Assembly: GCA_946408825.1 (NCBI GenBank)
Contig: CAMJTU010000009.1
Coordinates: 52,612-116,611 of the forward strand
Direction: 5' to 3'
DNA: 64,000 bases
From: an uncultured Planctomycetaceae bacterium
Lineage (GTDB): Bacteria; Planctomycetota; Planctomycetia; Pirellulales; Thermoguttaceae
Shown here: piece after piece, positions 46,074-55,449 of the stretch
How positions within the stretch are numbered: position 1 is the stretch's first letter
How the letters are laid out: each line of letters opens with the position of its first letter
Notes under the pieces: model-generated
The model's database searches: none
What the model saw: the letters and a program-made list of their open reading frames with translations, nothing else
Told to the model about the DNA's origin: nothing
Made by a program: the position numbers and the translations under genes

Positions 46074-46487
46074 TCAGCCCATGCTCTTAGCAAGTTTGGC
46101 GATAGCGGCGACAGAGAGTCCCGTATATTCCGAGATTTCCTTAAAAGGCGTGGTTCCTTTTGCAATCATTCTCCTCGCGATCATGGTTGAATTATCGAGT
46201 TCAGCCTTCTTCACGTCAGCTTTCCTTTCCTGTTCAAGCCGATAGAGAAAGGCGTCTTGTACTTCTTGAGCGCTGAATAACTTACTCATGATTTTAACAA
46301 TCTCCTTTTCCCTCGAATTCAAATAATCCGTTAAAATGTCTCGTACTCGGCAAATCCTGAAGATATCTTGGATCGCTTTCTCCGTTCTCCCGTAAAGTTC
46401 AATCTGTTCGTCGCAGATACGCGCAAACTCGACATAGTGACAGACGATATCGTTTTTACGCGCGCTCCTCCTTGCTTTGCCCTTCAA
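46074..46487 (-). pseudogene. C-terminal fragment of an Rpn-family gene
   Basis: The 137-residue frame (TTG start at 46487 is arbitrary) reads RRSARKNDIVCHYVEFARIC, RTEKAIQDIFRICRVRDILT, REKEIVKIMSKLF and GTTPFKEISEYTGLSVAAIA. This is the C-terminal half of a PD-(D/E)XK nuclease-family transposase; the nuclease core is missing. Upstream of it the DNA turns directly into a hairpin and non-homologous sequence, so the gene has been cut off. It could still be expressed as a small protein, like the frame at 25301. It differs in subgroup from the two complete copies. Confidence 0.65.
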
Positions 46488-46492
46488 CGTCT

Positions 46493-46531
46493 GAACGAGA
46501 CGCCCCGTCGTTAGCAGAGCGTCTCGTTCAT
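46493..46531. terminator. Hairpin upstream of the Rpn fragment
   Basis: GAACGAGACGC (46493-46503) pairs with GCGTCTCGTTC (46521-46531), followed by ATTTTC on the plus strand. Confidence 0.65.
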
Positions 46532-46585
46532 TTTCAATAATCCTCCGCTTGGCTTGTCGGCGGACTCCTGATCCGTTTTTACGAA

Positions 46586-46708
46586 TCAGGCGTCCGCGCC
46601 AACGAGCGCGGACCTAGAGCTTCGCGCCGTGTTCGCTTAGCGTTAGTCAACGCGTTTAGGCGCGATATCGGGATGCAACGTCCGTACGTTGCCGCCCGCG
46701 CGTTGGGG
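46586..46708 (-). repeat. Dispersed hairpin element, copy 9
   Basis: Plus-strand reading: GTCCGCGC-CAACGA-GCGCGGAC, CTAGAGCTTCGCGCCGTGTT, TTTAGGCGCGATATCGGGAT, then hairpin GCAACGT-ccgt-ACGTTGC (46675-46692) and CCGCCCGCGCGTTGGGG. Its end touches the TGA of the DUF1080 gene at 46709. Confidence 0.85.
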
Positions 46709-47764
46709 TCAGTCGTTGTATTTGATCCAGATGTTGCGGTACTGGACCTTGTTGCCGTGACCTTGGAGGAAGACGCCGCGGGCTTCGCCGGCTTCGGTCT
46801 TTTCGGTCTTGCCGCCGGGGGTTTCGTGGGCGAGTTCGGCCTTGTCGTGGACGAGGATTCCGTTGTGCTTGACCGTAATGACGGCGTTCGCGATCTTTTC
46901 GCCCTTGTCGTTGAACTTAGCGGGCGTGACGTCGAAATCGTAGGTCTGCCACGTCAGCGGCGGGAAGCACGCGTTGACGATCGGCTTGAGCTGCTGATAG
47001 AAGCCCGCGCACTCGTTGTTCTCGCCTTCGAGCCCGAAGGAGTCTAAGACCTGGCATTCATACTCTTCCTGGAGATAGACGCCGGAGTTGGAACGCGCCT
47101 GGCCGGTCGCGTTCGGCATGAAGGAGAGCATGAACTCCATGTGGAGCGTGTACGGACGGTCCTTTTCGAACGGCTTGAGGCGCGCTTCGGACCAGATCGC
47201 GTTCTCCTGCTTGTCGCTGACGTTGACCTTGCCGTCGAACGCGTCCGTATTGGAGCCGTCGAAGAGGACGATCGCGCCTTCCGGAGCCTTTTCGCCGAGC
47301 GTCGGGGATTTGCGTTCGACGCGCTTGATCTCGACCTTCTTGCCGAAATCGAAGTAATATTTGCCGTCTTCAAAGGTCCCATGAAGGACTCGCGCCTTCT
47401 GAGCGTCGTTGAAGATCACGTCCGCATCCTCGCCCTTGCGCGGGATGTTCATTTTCTCGCCCGTGACGACGAGTTGCCCGTCTTTGAATTCGCCCTTGCC
47501 GAAGAATCGCGCCTTGCTGCGGTCCCAGCCGTCGCCCGGAAGTCCGTCCTGATACCCGACGACGACGAAATCTTTCTCGCCGCGCGCGATCACCTGATAG
47601 CCGCGATGGTTCGTTTCGTCGACGTATTCGCCCTGAATCTGGAACGCGTCGACATACTTGCCGTCCGCTTTGACGTCGTCGACGGAGGTAAATTCCTGCC
47701 CGAAGAGGGGCGCGGAGCATAGCGCGGCGACGGCGAGCGCCGCAAAGCCAAAGAACTTTTTCAT
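46709..47764 (-). CDS. Secreted DUF1080 (3-keto-disaccharide hydrolase-type) protein
   Basis: The 351-aa product has a signal peptide (KKFFGFAALAVAALCSAPLF). Residues about 25-150 form a beta-rich region that I cannot name (YVDAFQIQGEYVDETNHRGY). Residues about 160-350 are a DUF1080 jelly roll with GAIVLFDGSNTDAFDG, RPYTLHMEFMLSFMPNATGQ, SNSGVYLQEEYECQVLDSFG and the closing HGNKVQYRNIWIKYND. DUF1080 proteins have been linked to hydrolysis of 3-keto-glycosides, which fits the Gfo/Idh/MocA and ThuA genes at the start of the window. It is followed by a second DUF1080 gene upstream on the same strand (47875), so the two may be co-regulated. Confidence 0.85.
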   Translation of the reverse strand: MKKFFGFAALAVAALCSAPLFGQEFTSVDDVKADGKYVDAFQIQGEYVDETNHRGYQVIARGEKDFVVVGYQDGLPGDGWDRSKARFFGKGEFKDGQLVVTGEKMNIPRKGEDADVIFNDAQKARVLHGTFEDGKYYFDFGKKVEIKRVERKSPTLGEKAPEGAIVLFDGSNTDAFDGKVNVSDKQENAIWSEARLKPFEKDRPYTLHMEFMLSFMPNATGQARSNSGVYLQEEYECQVLDSFGLEGENNECAGFYQQLKPIVNACFPPLTWQTYDFDVTPAKFNDKGEKIANAVITVKHNGILVHDKAELAHETPGGKTEKTEAGEARGVFLQGHGNKVQYRNIWIKYND

Positions 47765-47874
47765 GTAATAACTCTCTCGTGATAAAAGGGTTGGATAAAC
47801 GCGCGGTCGCGACCTCTTTGAGTGTGGATCGCGACCGTCGCTTGTTTTAACTAATCGTTGGACCGGAACTTAAC

Positions 47875-49164
47875 TCAGCGTTCGATGAGCGCGCGCTGTT
47901 CCGGCGTGATCTTCATGACCTGGAAGTTCTTGAACCACATCTGGCCGTCGGAGCCGCCGTGGAGCTGGAGTCCGACTTTTCCTTCCTTTTCGATCTGAGG
48001 ATCGGTCAGGTCGACGACGCGGAATCCGTTGAGGAACGTGACGACGCGATCGCCAACGGCGGCGACGGCGATTTCGTTCCACGCTTCGTCGCCCTTATTG
48101 CGGATCGTTTCGACGAATTCGTCGTCGGTTCCGAGCCATCCGCGACCGGGCTGGCCGGGGCCGCCGGCGGTGTGCCAAATACCGGCTTCTTTACCGTTTC
48201 CGGCGATCTCGTCCTGGCATCCGCGGAGGAGCCACGGCGTGTCGACTTCGTGAGCGCGGAAATAGAGCGCGGAGTTCACGCCGCCACGGAAGACGTAATC
48301 GACCTTCGCGCAGAAGTCGGCGTACGGAATGTGCGAAACGACGAGGCCGTCGCGCGGCTCCGTGTTGTCATGCTGACCGACGAGGACGCCGTCGTCCGTG
48401 AAGCTCCAGCAGTTCGGCTCGGTCGGGAAGGTGTAAGCGTCGATGATCTTCCAGCCTTCGTCGCCCTTGACGAAGAAGGATTTCCATTCGGAGACGCCCA
48501 TGTCCTTAATGCGGATGTTCTTCCAGCGGATCGTACCCTGAGCGCCCTGGTGAATCTGGAGCCCGATGATTCCGGAGAAGGTGTAATAATCGAAAATATT
48601 CGCGACGGCGACGCCGTTGACCCAGGTGCGGAGCGACGGGCCGATCGCCTGAATTTCGAGGCTGTTCCAGTCGTCCTTCTTGTACGTCTCGAGCGCCTTG
48701 GCGAGGATCTCAGGATCCGTATTGTCGAGCCATACGCGACCGTTCTGATGTCCGCGACGACCTTCGTCGTAGATGCGCGCGGTGTCGGTCGTGCCGGGGT
48801 CGATCTCGCACTGATAACCGAAGACGCGGTCGTCTTCTTTGCGAATGTCGCTGCGGAACTGGACGCCGGAGTTGCCGGGAACGTCGACTTTGAAATCGAG
48901 CTTGAGAATGAAGTTGCCGAACGGCTTCTCATAGCAGAGGAACGTGTTGCCCTGCGTGTTCGGGACGCATTCTCCGACGATGGCGCCGTCTTCGACCTTA
49001 TACTTGGCGGAGCCGCCGTGCTTTGCCCAGCCGTCGAGCGACTTGCCGTCGAAGAGCGAGACGAAACCCTTTTCATCGCCGTCGGCCGCAAAGGCGGTCG
49101 TCACGGCGTAACAGGCGAAAGCAGCCAGAAACGCGACTGCGACGCAAAACGTTTTACGCATCAT
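47875..49164 (-). CDS. Secreted protein with two DUF1080 domains
   Basis: The 429-aa product starts at ATG 49164 or the next codon (GAAGGA upstream) with a signal peptide (RKTFCVAVAFLAAFACYAVT). Domain 1 (about 30-225) has GFVSLFDGKSLDGWAKHGGS, GNFILKLDFKVDVPGNSGVQ and IGLQIHQGAQGTIRWKNIRI. Domain 2 (about 228-420) repeats the plan with DDGVLVGQHDNTEPRDG, VNSALYFRAHEVDTPWLLRG and VGLQLHGGSDGQMWFKNFQV. A tandem arrangement is common in planctomycetes. Glycoside binding or 3-keto-glycoside hydrolysis outside the cytoplasm is the likely role. A GC-rich inverted repeat (about 47804-47833) lies between it and the downstream DUF1080 gene. Confidence 0.87.
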   Translation of the reverse strand: MMRKTFCVAVAFLAAFACYAVTTAFAADGDEKGFVSLFDGKSLDGWAKHGGSAKYKVEDGAIVGECVPNTQGNTFLCYEKPFGNFILKLDFKVDVPGNSGVQFRSDIRKEDDRVFGYQCEIDPGTTDTARIYDEGRRGHQNGRVWLDNTDPEILAKALETYKKDDWNSLEIQAIGPSLRTWVNGVAVANIFDYYTFSGIIGLQIHQGAQGTIRWKNIRIKDMGVSEWKSFFVKGDEGWKIIDAYTFPTEPNCWSFTDDGVLVGQHDNTEPRDGLVVSHIPYADFCAKVDYVFRGGVNSALYFRAHEVDTPWLLRGCQDEIAGNGKEAGIWHTAGGPGQPGRGWLGTDDEFVETIRNKGDEAWNEIAVAAVGDRVVTFLNGFRVVDLTDPQIEKEGKVGLQLHGGSDGQMWFKNFQVMKITPEQRALIER

Positions 49165-49369
49165 AAAATCCTTCTTTGAACTGAAATCCTAGACGCGTCG
49201 AGAAATCTCCGCGTCGAAAACGCCGCCGCGTTCGGAATCGGACGGGCGGAACTAACATTTTCCGTATTATATCCGGCGCGAAATGAAAAAAAAAGACCCA
49301 AAGAAACGCGTCGTTAAATTTTATCAAGACGAATTTGCCCCCTTGCCTCGTCGACCGCGCGTAACGCGG

Positions 49370-49375
49370 TATAAT
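49370..49375 (+). promoter_or_regulatory. -10 box of the ABC exporter operon
   Basis: GCGGTATAATATAACG holds TATAAT about 57 bp before the GTG start. No -35 at ideal distance was found. Confidence 0.5.
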
Positions 49376-49431
49376 ATAACGTCTGGGAGCGAGGGGCTCC
49401 ATGAAAAGACGAACGATAGACGGGGCGACGT

Positions 49432-51177
49432 GTGATTTCTCTTTTGAAATATTTGACGGGCTATAGGAAAGAGGCGTTTCTCGCGCCCTTTTTCAAACTT
49501 CTCGAGGCGCTGTTTGACCTTCTCGCGCCCCTTGTCGTCGCGTGGATGATCGACAAGGGGATCGCGGCGAAGAATCGCGAGGTCGCCGTCGAAGCGTTCT
49601 GGCTCCTCGTCGGGCTGGCGTGCGTCGGGTTCGCGATCGCGGCGGTCGCGCAGTATTACGCGGCGAAGGTCGCGGCGACGTTTACGTCGCGAGTTCGGCG
49701 CGCGGCGTTCTCTAGGGTACAGCGTTTTTCATACTCGCAGCTCGACCGGTTCGGGTCCGACTCGATCGCGACGCGGCTCGGCTACGACGCGAATCAGATG
49801 CAGACGGGTCTGAATCTTGCGCTGCGTCTCGCGCTGCGCTCGCCGATCGTCGTCTTCGGCGCGATCGTCATGTCGTTTTTCGTCGACGTCTACGGGGCGC
49901 TCGTCTTTCTCGGGGTCTTTCTGCCGCTGGCGTTCGTCGTCTTCGCGGTCGTCGTCAAGTCGATCCCGCTCAACGCGGAGAGTCAGCGGCGGCTCGACGC
50001 GGCGGCGCTCGCGGCGCGCGAGAATATCGACGGGCTCCGCGTCGTGCGCGCGTTCAATATGGAGTCGCATGAGAAAAGCCGCTTCGAGACGCTCCTAGCG
50101 CGGCTCTATGAGACGCAGCAGAAGGCGGCGGTCGTCGCCGGACTCATGAACCCCGCGACCTATCTGATCGTGAATTTGGGGCTCGTCGGGCTGATCTATA
50201 CGGGCGCGGCGCGGATTCAGATCGGGGCGGCGACGCAGGGCGAGACGGTCGCGCTCGTCAACTACATGTCGCAAATTCTCGTGGAACTCGTTAAGTTAGC
50301 GAACCTTCTCGTTCAGACGAACCGCGCGGTCGTCTGCTCAAGACGGCTCGCCGAGGTTATTAACGAGCCGGAGGATATGGTCGAAGGAACGCTTGAACTC
50401 CCCGAGAGCGCGGGGCCGGACGACTTCGCCGTTTCGTTCCAGAACGTTTCGCTGACGTACCCCGGCGCGGCGGGGAAGGCGCTGGACGGAATCTCGTTCG
50501 ACGTTAAGGTCGGACAGACGGTCGGGATCGTCGGCGGGGTCGGGGCGGGCAAGACGTCGCTCGCGAACTTGATCCCGCGCTTCTACGACGCGACGGAAGG
50601 AACGGTCCGGGTCTTCGGTCGCGACGTTCGCGAATATCGTTTCGCGTCGCTGCGGTCGGCGTTTGGAATCGCGCCGCAGGTCGCGGAGCTTTTCGAAGGG
50701 ACGGTCGCGTCGAATCTCCGCTGGGGCGCGGAGAACGCGACGGACGAGGACCTTTACGCGGCGCTCGAAATCGCGCAGGCGACTGATTTCGTTCCCGCGA
50801 CCCCCGAAGGATTGGCGCAAAAGGTCGAGGCGCGCGGACGCAATCTTTCCGGAGGACAGCGTCGGCGGCTGACGATCGCGCGGGCGCTGGTTCGCCGTCC
50901 GCGCGTTCTGATTCTGGACGACGCGTCCGCGTCGCTCGATTACGGGACGGACGCGCGACTGCGGGCGGCGCTTCGCGAGGCGCGCGCCGGGACGACGACG
51001 TTTATCGTCGCGCAGCGGGTCGTCGCCACGATGGACGCGGATCTGATCCTCGTGCTCGACGAGGGACGGCTCGTCGGACTCGGGAATCATGAGACGCTTC
51101 TGCGCGAGAACGACGCGTACCGCGAAATCTATAACACGCAGTTTCCCGACGACGAGAAGGGAGGGGCGAAACGATGA
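49432..51177 (+). CDS. ABC exporter half-transporter A (degenerate site)
   Basis: The 581-aa product starts at GTG 49432. Six membrane helices fill residues about 15-300 (for example LLAPLVVAWMIDKG, VFLGVFLPLAFVVFAVVV). The ATPase domain follows with Walker A GIVGGVGAGKTSLANL (about 366), signature NLSGGQRRRLTIARAL (about 470) and Walker B RVLILDDASASLDYG (about 490-500). The catalytic glutamate after Walker B is Asp (LILDDAS), so this half has a degenerate catalytic site, as in heterodimeric type IV exporters. Its stop overlaps the start of half B (ATGA at 51174-51177). The exported substrate is unknown; lipids, peptides or drugs are usual. Confidence 0.92.
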   Translation: MISLLKYLTGYRKEAFLAPFFKLLEALFDLLAPLVVAWMIDKGIAAKNREVAVEAFWLLVGLACVGFAIAAVAQYYAAKVAATFTSRVRRAAFSRVQRFSYSQLDRFGSDSIATRLGYDANQMQTGLNLALRLALRSPIVVFGAIVMSFFVDVYGALVFLGVFLPLAFVVFAVVVKSIPLNAESQRRLDAAALAARENIDGLRVVRAFNMESHEKSRFETLLARLYETQQKAAVVAGLMNPATYLIVNLGLVGLIYTGAARIQIGAATQGETVALVNYMSQILVELVKLANLLVQTNRAVVCSRRLAEVINEPEDMVEGTLELPESAGPDDFAVSFQNVSLTYPGAAGKALDGISFDVKVGQTVGIVGGVGAGKTSLANLIPRFYDATEGTVRVFGRDVREYRFASLRSAFGIAPQVAELFEGTVASNLRWGAENATDEDLYAALEIAQATDFVPATPEGLAQKVEARGRNLSGGQRRRLTIARALVRRPRVLILDDASASLDYGTDARLRAALREARAGTTTFIVAQRVVATMDADLILVLDEGRLVGLGNHETLLRENDAYREIYNTQFPDDEKGGAKR

Positions 51178-52982
51178 AAAAACGATTTCCGCTGCTCAAA
51201 ATCCGACAGTCGGGGTTCATAAAGCTCCTTCTGCTGCTCCGCTTTCAAACGTTTACGCTCCTTCTCGCGGCGGCGCTGTCCATTGCGGCGGCGTACGCGA
51301 CGCTGCGGATCCCGCTGCTCGTCGGGCGCGCGATCGACTGTCTCGTCGGACCGGGTCAGGTCGACTTTCATATATTGGGACGGCTGTCTCTTGAAATTGC
51401 GTGTATGGCGGCGTTTGGGGCGCTCGCGCAGTTCAATATGTCGCTGTGCGGCGTCGTCGCGTCCTACGGCGTGGCGAGGACGGTTCGCCGGAAGATTTTT
51501 CATAAGATCGAAGAACTGCCGCCGAGCTATTTCGACGGTCGTCAGAGCGGCGAGATCGCGGCGCGAATCACGACGGACGCCGAGGCGACGACCGACGGGC
51601 TGATCCTGTTCATGACGCGGTATCTTACGGCGTACGCCGTATTGTTCTTCGCCGTTTACCACATGACGTCCATTAGCGTGAATCTGCTGGCGATTTTTTT
51701 CGTCTCGACGCCGTTCTGGGTCATGTCAAGGCGCGTTATCGCGGATTTTTCATACGAGTATTTTCGCGAAGAGGGCAAAGCGCGAGGAACGCTCGCGGGC
51801 TATTCCGAAGAATCGGCGCGGGGACTGCGCGTTTCGCTGGCGTTCAATCGCGCGGAAGCGTCGGAGCGCGAGTTCGCGGCGCTCGACGAGACGCTCGGCG
51901 GCGCGTCGTTTAAGGGAATGTTCGCGTCGTCGCTCGCGAATCCGGCGATGCGCTTCGTCAACGGCGTGATTTACGCGATCGTCTGCTACTACGGGGCGGC
52001 GACGATTATCAGCGGAACGTCGAACAATCTCAACGCGCCGTTGACGGTCGGGCTCCTCGTCGCGTTTTTGGCGTATATGGAAACGGCGGGCAAGCCCCTT
52101 ACGGAAATCATGGAGATTAAAATGGAAATGCAACGCGCGACCGTCGGGGTCGAGCGCGTCTTCGAAATCCTCGACGCGCCTTCGGAGAAGCCCGATCCGC
52201 CCGACGCCGTCGCGCCGACGGCGTTTGAAGGGCGCGTCGAGTTCGACGACGTTTCCTTCGCGTATACGCCGGAGCGGCCGGTGATTCAAGGGTTCAATCT
52301 CGACGTCGCGCCGGGCTCGCTCGTGGCGATCGTCGGGCCGACGGGGTGCGGCAAGACGACGCTCGTGAATCTGCTCATGCGGTTCTACGAGGTCGATTCC
52401 GGCGCGATTCGCGTCGACGGGCTCGAAACGCGCCAGATCGCGCGAGAGGCGCTGCGGCGCGGGTTCGGGATGGTGTTGCAGGAGACGTGGCTTAAGTCGG
52501 GAACGATTCGCGAGAATCTCGCAATGGGCGCGGAAGGAATCTCGGACGAAGAACTCTGGCGCGTCGCGCGCGCGTGCCATATCGACGGGTTCATTCGCCG
52601 GCTCCCCGCCGGACTCGATACGGTCGTCTCGCAAGAGGGCGACGAGTTTTCGCAAGGGGAGCGCCAGCTCCTGTGCGTCGCGCGCGTCATGGCGCGCAAC
52701 CCGAACGTCCTTATTCTCGACGAAGCGACCTCGTCGATCGATACTGTTACGGAAATGAAAGTGCAGTCCGCGTTTAACGCGCTCATGAAAGGTCGGACGA
52801 GCTTCGTCGTCGCGCACCGGCTCTCGACGATTCGCAACGCCGACGTCATTCTCGCGATGAAAGACGGCGCGATCGTCGAACGCGGAACCCACGACGAACT
52901 CCTCGCCAAACGCGGGTTCTACTACGATTTGTATAACAGCCAGTTTCCCGCGCCGGAAGCGGGGGGAACTCGTCGTTTTTAA
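51174..52982 (+). CDS. ABC exporter half-transporter B (consensus catalytic site)
   Basis: The 602-aa partner begins at ATG 51174 in a four-base overlap with half A. After six helices (LLLLRFQTFTLLLAAALSIA, YLTAYAVLFFAVYHMTSISV) the ATPase domain has Walker A VGPTGCGKTTLVNLLM (about 387), Walker B NVLILDEATSSIDTVTE (about 511, with Glu) and an H-loop FVVAHRLSTIRNAD. The ABC signature is FSQGERQLLCVARV, with SQGER in place of SGGQ. Together with half A this gives one consensus and one degenerate ATP site. The gene pair is a typical heterodimeric exporter operon. Confidence 0.93.
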   Translation: MKKRFPLLKIRQSGFIKLLLLLRFQTFTLLLAAALSIAAAYATLRIPLLVGRAIDCLVGPGQVDFHILGRLSLEIACMAAFGALAQFNMSLCGVVASYGVARTVRRKIFHKIEELPPSYFDGRQSGEIAARITTDAEATTDGLILFMTRYLTAYAVLFFAVYHMTSISVNLLAIFFVSTPFWVMSRRVIADFSYEYFREEGKARGTLAGYSEESARGLRVSLAFNRAEASEREFAALDETLGGASFKGMFASSLANPAMRFVNGVIYAIVCYYGAATIISGTSNNLNAPLTVGLLVAFLAYMETAGKPLTEIMEIKMEMQRATVGVERVFEILDAPSEKPDPPDAVAPTAFEGRVEFDDVSFAYTPERPVIQGFNLDVAPGSLVAIVGPTGCGKTTLVNLLMRFYEVDSGAIRVDGLETRQIAREALRRGFGMVLQETWLKSGTIRENLAMGAEGISDEELWRVARACHIDGFIRRLPAGLDTVVSQEGDEFSQGERQLLCVARVMARNPNVLILDEATSSIDTVTEMKVQSAFNALMKGRTSFVVAHRLSTIRNADVILAMKDGAIVERGTHDELLAKRGFYYDLYNSQFPAPEAGGTRRF

Positions 52983-53029
52983 GTCTTTTATGACGCCGAC
53001 CTTTTCGAGCGCGACTCGCGGCGGCGGCG

Positions 53030-53126
53030 ACCTCGCCGCCGAGGGTATTCGCCTCAACGCGCGTGATACCCCTTAAGCGCGGACAGGCGAAACTCTAGGT
53101 CCGCGCTCGTTGGCGCGGACGTCTGG
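53030..53126 (+). repeat. Dispersed hairpin element, copy 10
   Basis: GGGTATTCGCCTCAACGCGC, GGCGAAACTCTAG, then the closing hairpin GTCCGCGC-TCGTTG-GCGCGGAC and GTCTGG. It lies between the convergent ABC operon and the SGNH-like gene, about 17 bp from the latter's stop. Confidence 0.8.
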
Positions 53127-53143
53127 TTCAATCGGCGTTGAGA

Positions 53144-55159
53144 TTAGAGCGCTGTTCCGTCTTTGTCGGCAAATTTGAATCCGACGATCCAGTCCCATTC
53201 CGTGTGGTCGACTCTCGCGACCATAATGTTGCGGCCTTTCTTGAGTTGGACTTGAACCGCCGCCTCTTGTTTCTCCGGGTCGTCGACGTTGAGTTCGCCG
53301 AAGAAGACCTGTTTGCCGTTGAGGTAGACGCGCTCGACGACATGCGTTTTATAGCCTTTGACCCCGAGTTTGAGCGTCGCCGCCTGCGCTTCGGCGACGT
53401 CGACGTAGCGGACGACGTAGACCCCGGAATACGACTCGTTCCGGCAGTAGCGCGTTATGTCGACGAAGTCGGGATCGTCGTCGGCGAATTGGCTTTTGGC
53501 GATTCCCCAAAGCGAAGCCGCCTGGAGACGCGAGTTCCATAGAAGCCCGAGCGGCGGTCTCTTCATGAGGGACTGTTTGGCGAGCTCCGCGCTTTCTTTT
53601 TCGAGAATCGTGAGATTGAGGGCGGTTCGCGCGTATTCGACGGGGTCCTTTCCCGAAAGCGCGGCGAAGTCGACGCTCGTGATCGCTTTCTCCTGCGGGA
53701 AGTCGTCGAGACTAGAGAACGTCTGTCTCAGGTAGGAAACGTCGGAGACGAAATATTCGGGTTCCCTCTCGATTCGCGCCGTTTTTTCGATTCCGGCGAC
53801 ACGGAGCGTAATATCGACGGGTAAATCGGAGAGGGTTCCGTTGAAATGCAGAACGTAACGCCCCGGGGAGGAACGGCGTTCGTCGATTCGATCGAAACGA
53901 AGGGCTCCGCAGGAGACAACCTCGATTTTCGGCGCCTTGTCGAGTCCCTCGCGCACAGTCGTCCCGCGAGGGGCGACCTCGGTTCCGTCGGGATATGTCA
54001 GCGGTTGATCCGCTTCGATTCCGCGCGTCGAGCACATGACCGTCGCTTGGATTCTTTTATTGGGATTGTCTTTTTCCTTTGAAACGGCTTCCTTCTCGGC
54101 GTCCGACATGTCGCGCTCGTAGCGCCAGCTCGTATCCATAGCCGCCGCCAGTCGTTCCGCGTCCGAATTAAAGACGCGATATTGCGGGGAGAGGAAGACG
54201 CCGGGGGACTCGGCGTCGCGGAGCCGCGAGTCGACGCGGGTCTCGTAATATCGCCGGGCGACGCGCTCCCATTCGTCCAGATCGTGTGGGAGAACGTCGG
54301 ACTTAGCGTCGCGCGGCGGCGCGGCGCCGGGAGCTGCTAGCCGTTCGGCGGAAAGCGCGTAAAACGTTTGCGCGGCGCGGTAGGCGTCTTCGAATTTCTT
54401 GTCGCCGAGCGCGAGCAGAAACGCCCACGTCGCGATTTGCGAGCCGTATTCGGTCGGACGGAAATCGTCGAAAGAGAGGTCGATTTGGTCGGTCGCGAAC
54501 CACGCGGAGCGTTGCGCGGGCTCGAAAACGTCGTTGAGAGAGACGAACTCGGACGACGTTTTTTTCGCGGCGGTTTCGACGAAGCGGGCGACCTGCGCGA
54601 TCATCCCGAAGGTTGCGTCGCGGCGATACTCGAAATAGGGCGAGACGAGAACGACGCGCCTGACGCCGGGCGTCCTTTTCTTCAGGTCTTCGACGAGCCC
54701 CGCGACGTCGTCGACGAGCGACGCGCCGGCAAGCGCCGGGGAGGCGGGATTCATCGAGACGACGTCGGATTCCTTGAAGGGACTGGCAAACGTCGGCTTG
54801 AAGACGTCGTTTCGTCCGAGGCAGATAAAGACGACGTCGGCGCCTTTGTCGAGTTCGTCCTTTAACGCGACGCCTTCGACGTCGGTCGGCGCGTTTTCCT
54901 CGTACGATTTCGCGACGAGCGCGCGCCAGTCTTCAAAGGTCGAGCGGCGAACGCCAAGGGGAACGACTTCGACGTCTTTCTTCTCCTCCGCGAACGTTCG
55001 ACGCAGCTGGGAGATAAGCCCGGAAGACTCCGTCGCCCCGTCGACGACGACCTCGTCGCCGATCACGACGACGCGCTCGGCGGCGAAAACCCCGCCCGCG
55101 CCAACAATCCCCGCCGCGACAAACGCGACGAAACATAGAACGAGTCTAAAAACCTTCAT
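53144..55159 (-). CDS. Secreted SGNH/GDSL-hydrolase-like protein, paralogue A (altered catalytic residues)
   Basis: I chose ATG 55159 (671 aa), which gives a signal peptide (KVFRLVLCFVAFVAAGIVGA). Residues about 28-250 have the SGNH fold: RVVVIGDEVVVDG in block I, VFICLGRNDVFKP in block III, and DLSFDDFRPTEYGSQIATWA in block V. The block I serine is Glu (GDE), and the block V histidine is Arg (DDFR), so the usual triad is absent. The C-terminal part has ATLKLGVKGYKTHVVERVYL and IMVARVDHTEWDWIVGFKF, a jelly-roll-like tail shared by two more copies at 60963 and 63138. A binding or structural role, or unusual chemistry, is therefore possible. It is the last gene of the minus-strand cluster. Confidence 0.75.
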   Translation of the reverse strand: MKVFRLVLCFVAFVAAGIVGAGGVFAAERVVVIGDEVVVDGATESSGLISQLRRTFAEEKKDVEVVPLGVRRSTFEDWRALVAKSYEENAPTDVEGVALKDELDKGADVVFICLGRNDVFKPTFASPFKESDVVSMNPASPALAGASLVDDVAGLVEDLKKRTPGVRRVVLVSPYFEYRRDATFGMIAQVARFVETAAKKTSSEFVSLNDVFEPAQRSAWFATDQIDLSFDDFRPTEYGSQIATWAFLLALGDKKFEDAYRAAQTFYALSAERLAAPGAAPPRDAKSDVLPHDLDEWERVARRYYETRVDSRLRDAESPGVFLSPQYRVFNSDAERLAAAMDTSWRYERDMSDAEKEAVSKEKDNPNKRIQATVMCSTRGIEADQPLTYPDGTEVAPRGTTVREGLDKAPKIEVVSCGALRFDRIDERRSSPGRYVLHFNGTLSDLPVDITLRVAGIEKTARIEREPEYFVSDVSYLRQTFSSLDDFPQEKAITSVDFAALSGKDPVEYARTALNLTILEKESAELAKQSLMKRPPLGLLWNSRLQAASLWGIAKSQFADDDPDFVDITRYCRNESYSGVYVVRYVDVAEAQAATLKLGVKGYKTHVVERVYLNGKQVFFGELNVDDPEKQEAAVQVQLKKGRNIMVARVDHTEWDWIVGFKFADKDGTAL

Positions 55160-55255
55160 TTGCAACACCCTGCGCCGAAGGCGCTTTTATTATGAGCCGA
55201 CGCCTCGCGTTGGTTGATTTACGAACACGCGAGGCGTTTAGTTTTAACGAACTAG

Positions 55256-55449
55256 ACGTCGCCGCCAACGAGCGGCGACCTAGAGTTTTCGCCGGGGCGC
55301 GGCATAAATCAGTCCGCGTCATGAGGCGAATATTGCGGTCCAGCGCGCTTGCGCTGGTTTTCGCCAGTACGCGCTTGAGCGTTATCACGCGCGTAGAGGC
55401 GAATACCGTCCTCCGCGACGTCGCGGGCGCTTGCGCTGGCGGTCGTCGC
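55256..55449 (-). repeat. Dispersed hairpin element, compound copies 11-12
   Basis: GTCGCCGC-CAACGA-GCGGCGAC (55258-55279) is followed by CTAGAGTTTTCGCC and a GGCGAATATTGCGG block. Then comes a second unit with CCAGCGC-gctt-GCGCTGG, AGCGTTATCACGCGCG, GGCGAATACCGTCCTC and CGCGACGTCGCGG. The array abuts the TGA of the macroglobulin-like gene at 55450. Another mini-hairpin (GCGCCGAAGGCGC with TTTTATT) lies at about 55170. Confidence 0.75.

Noticed and set aside
47959..49179. 406-codon plus-strand frame
   Set aside because: Antisense shadow of the two-domain DUF1080 gene, whose domains and signal peptide are clear on the minus strand.
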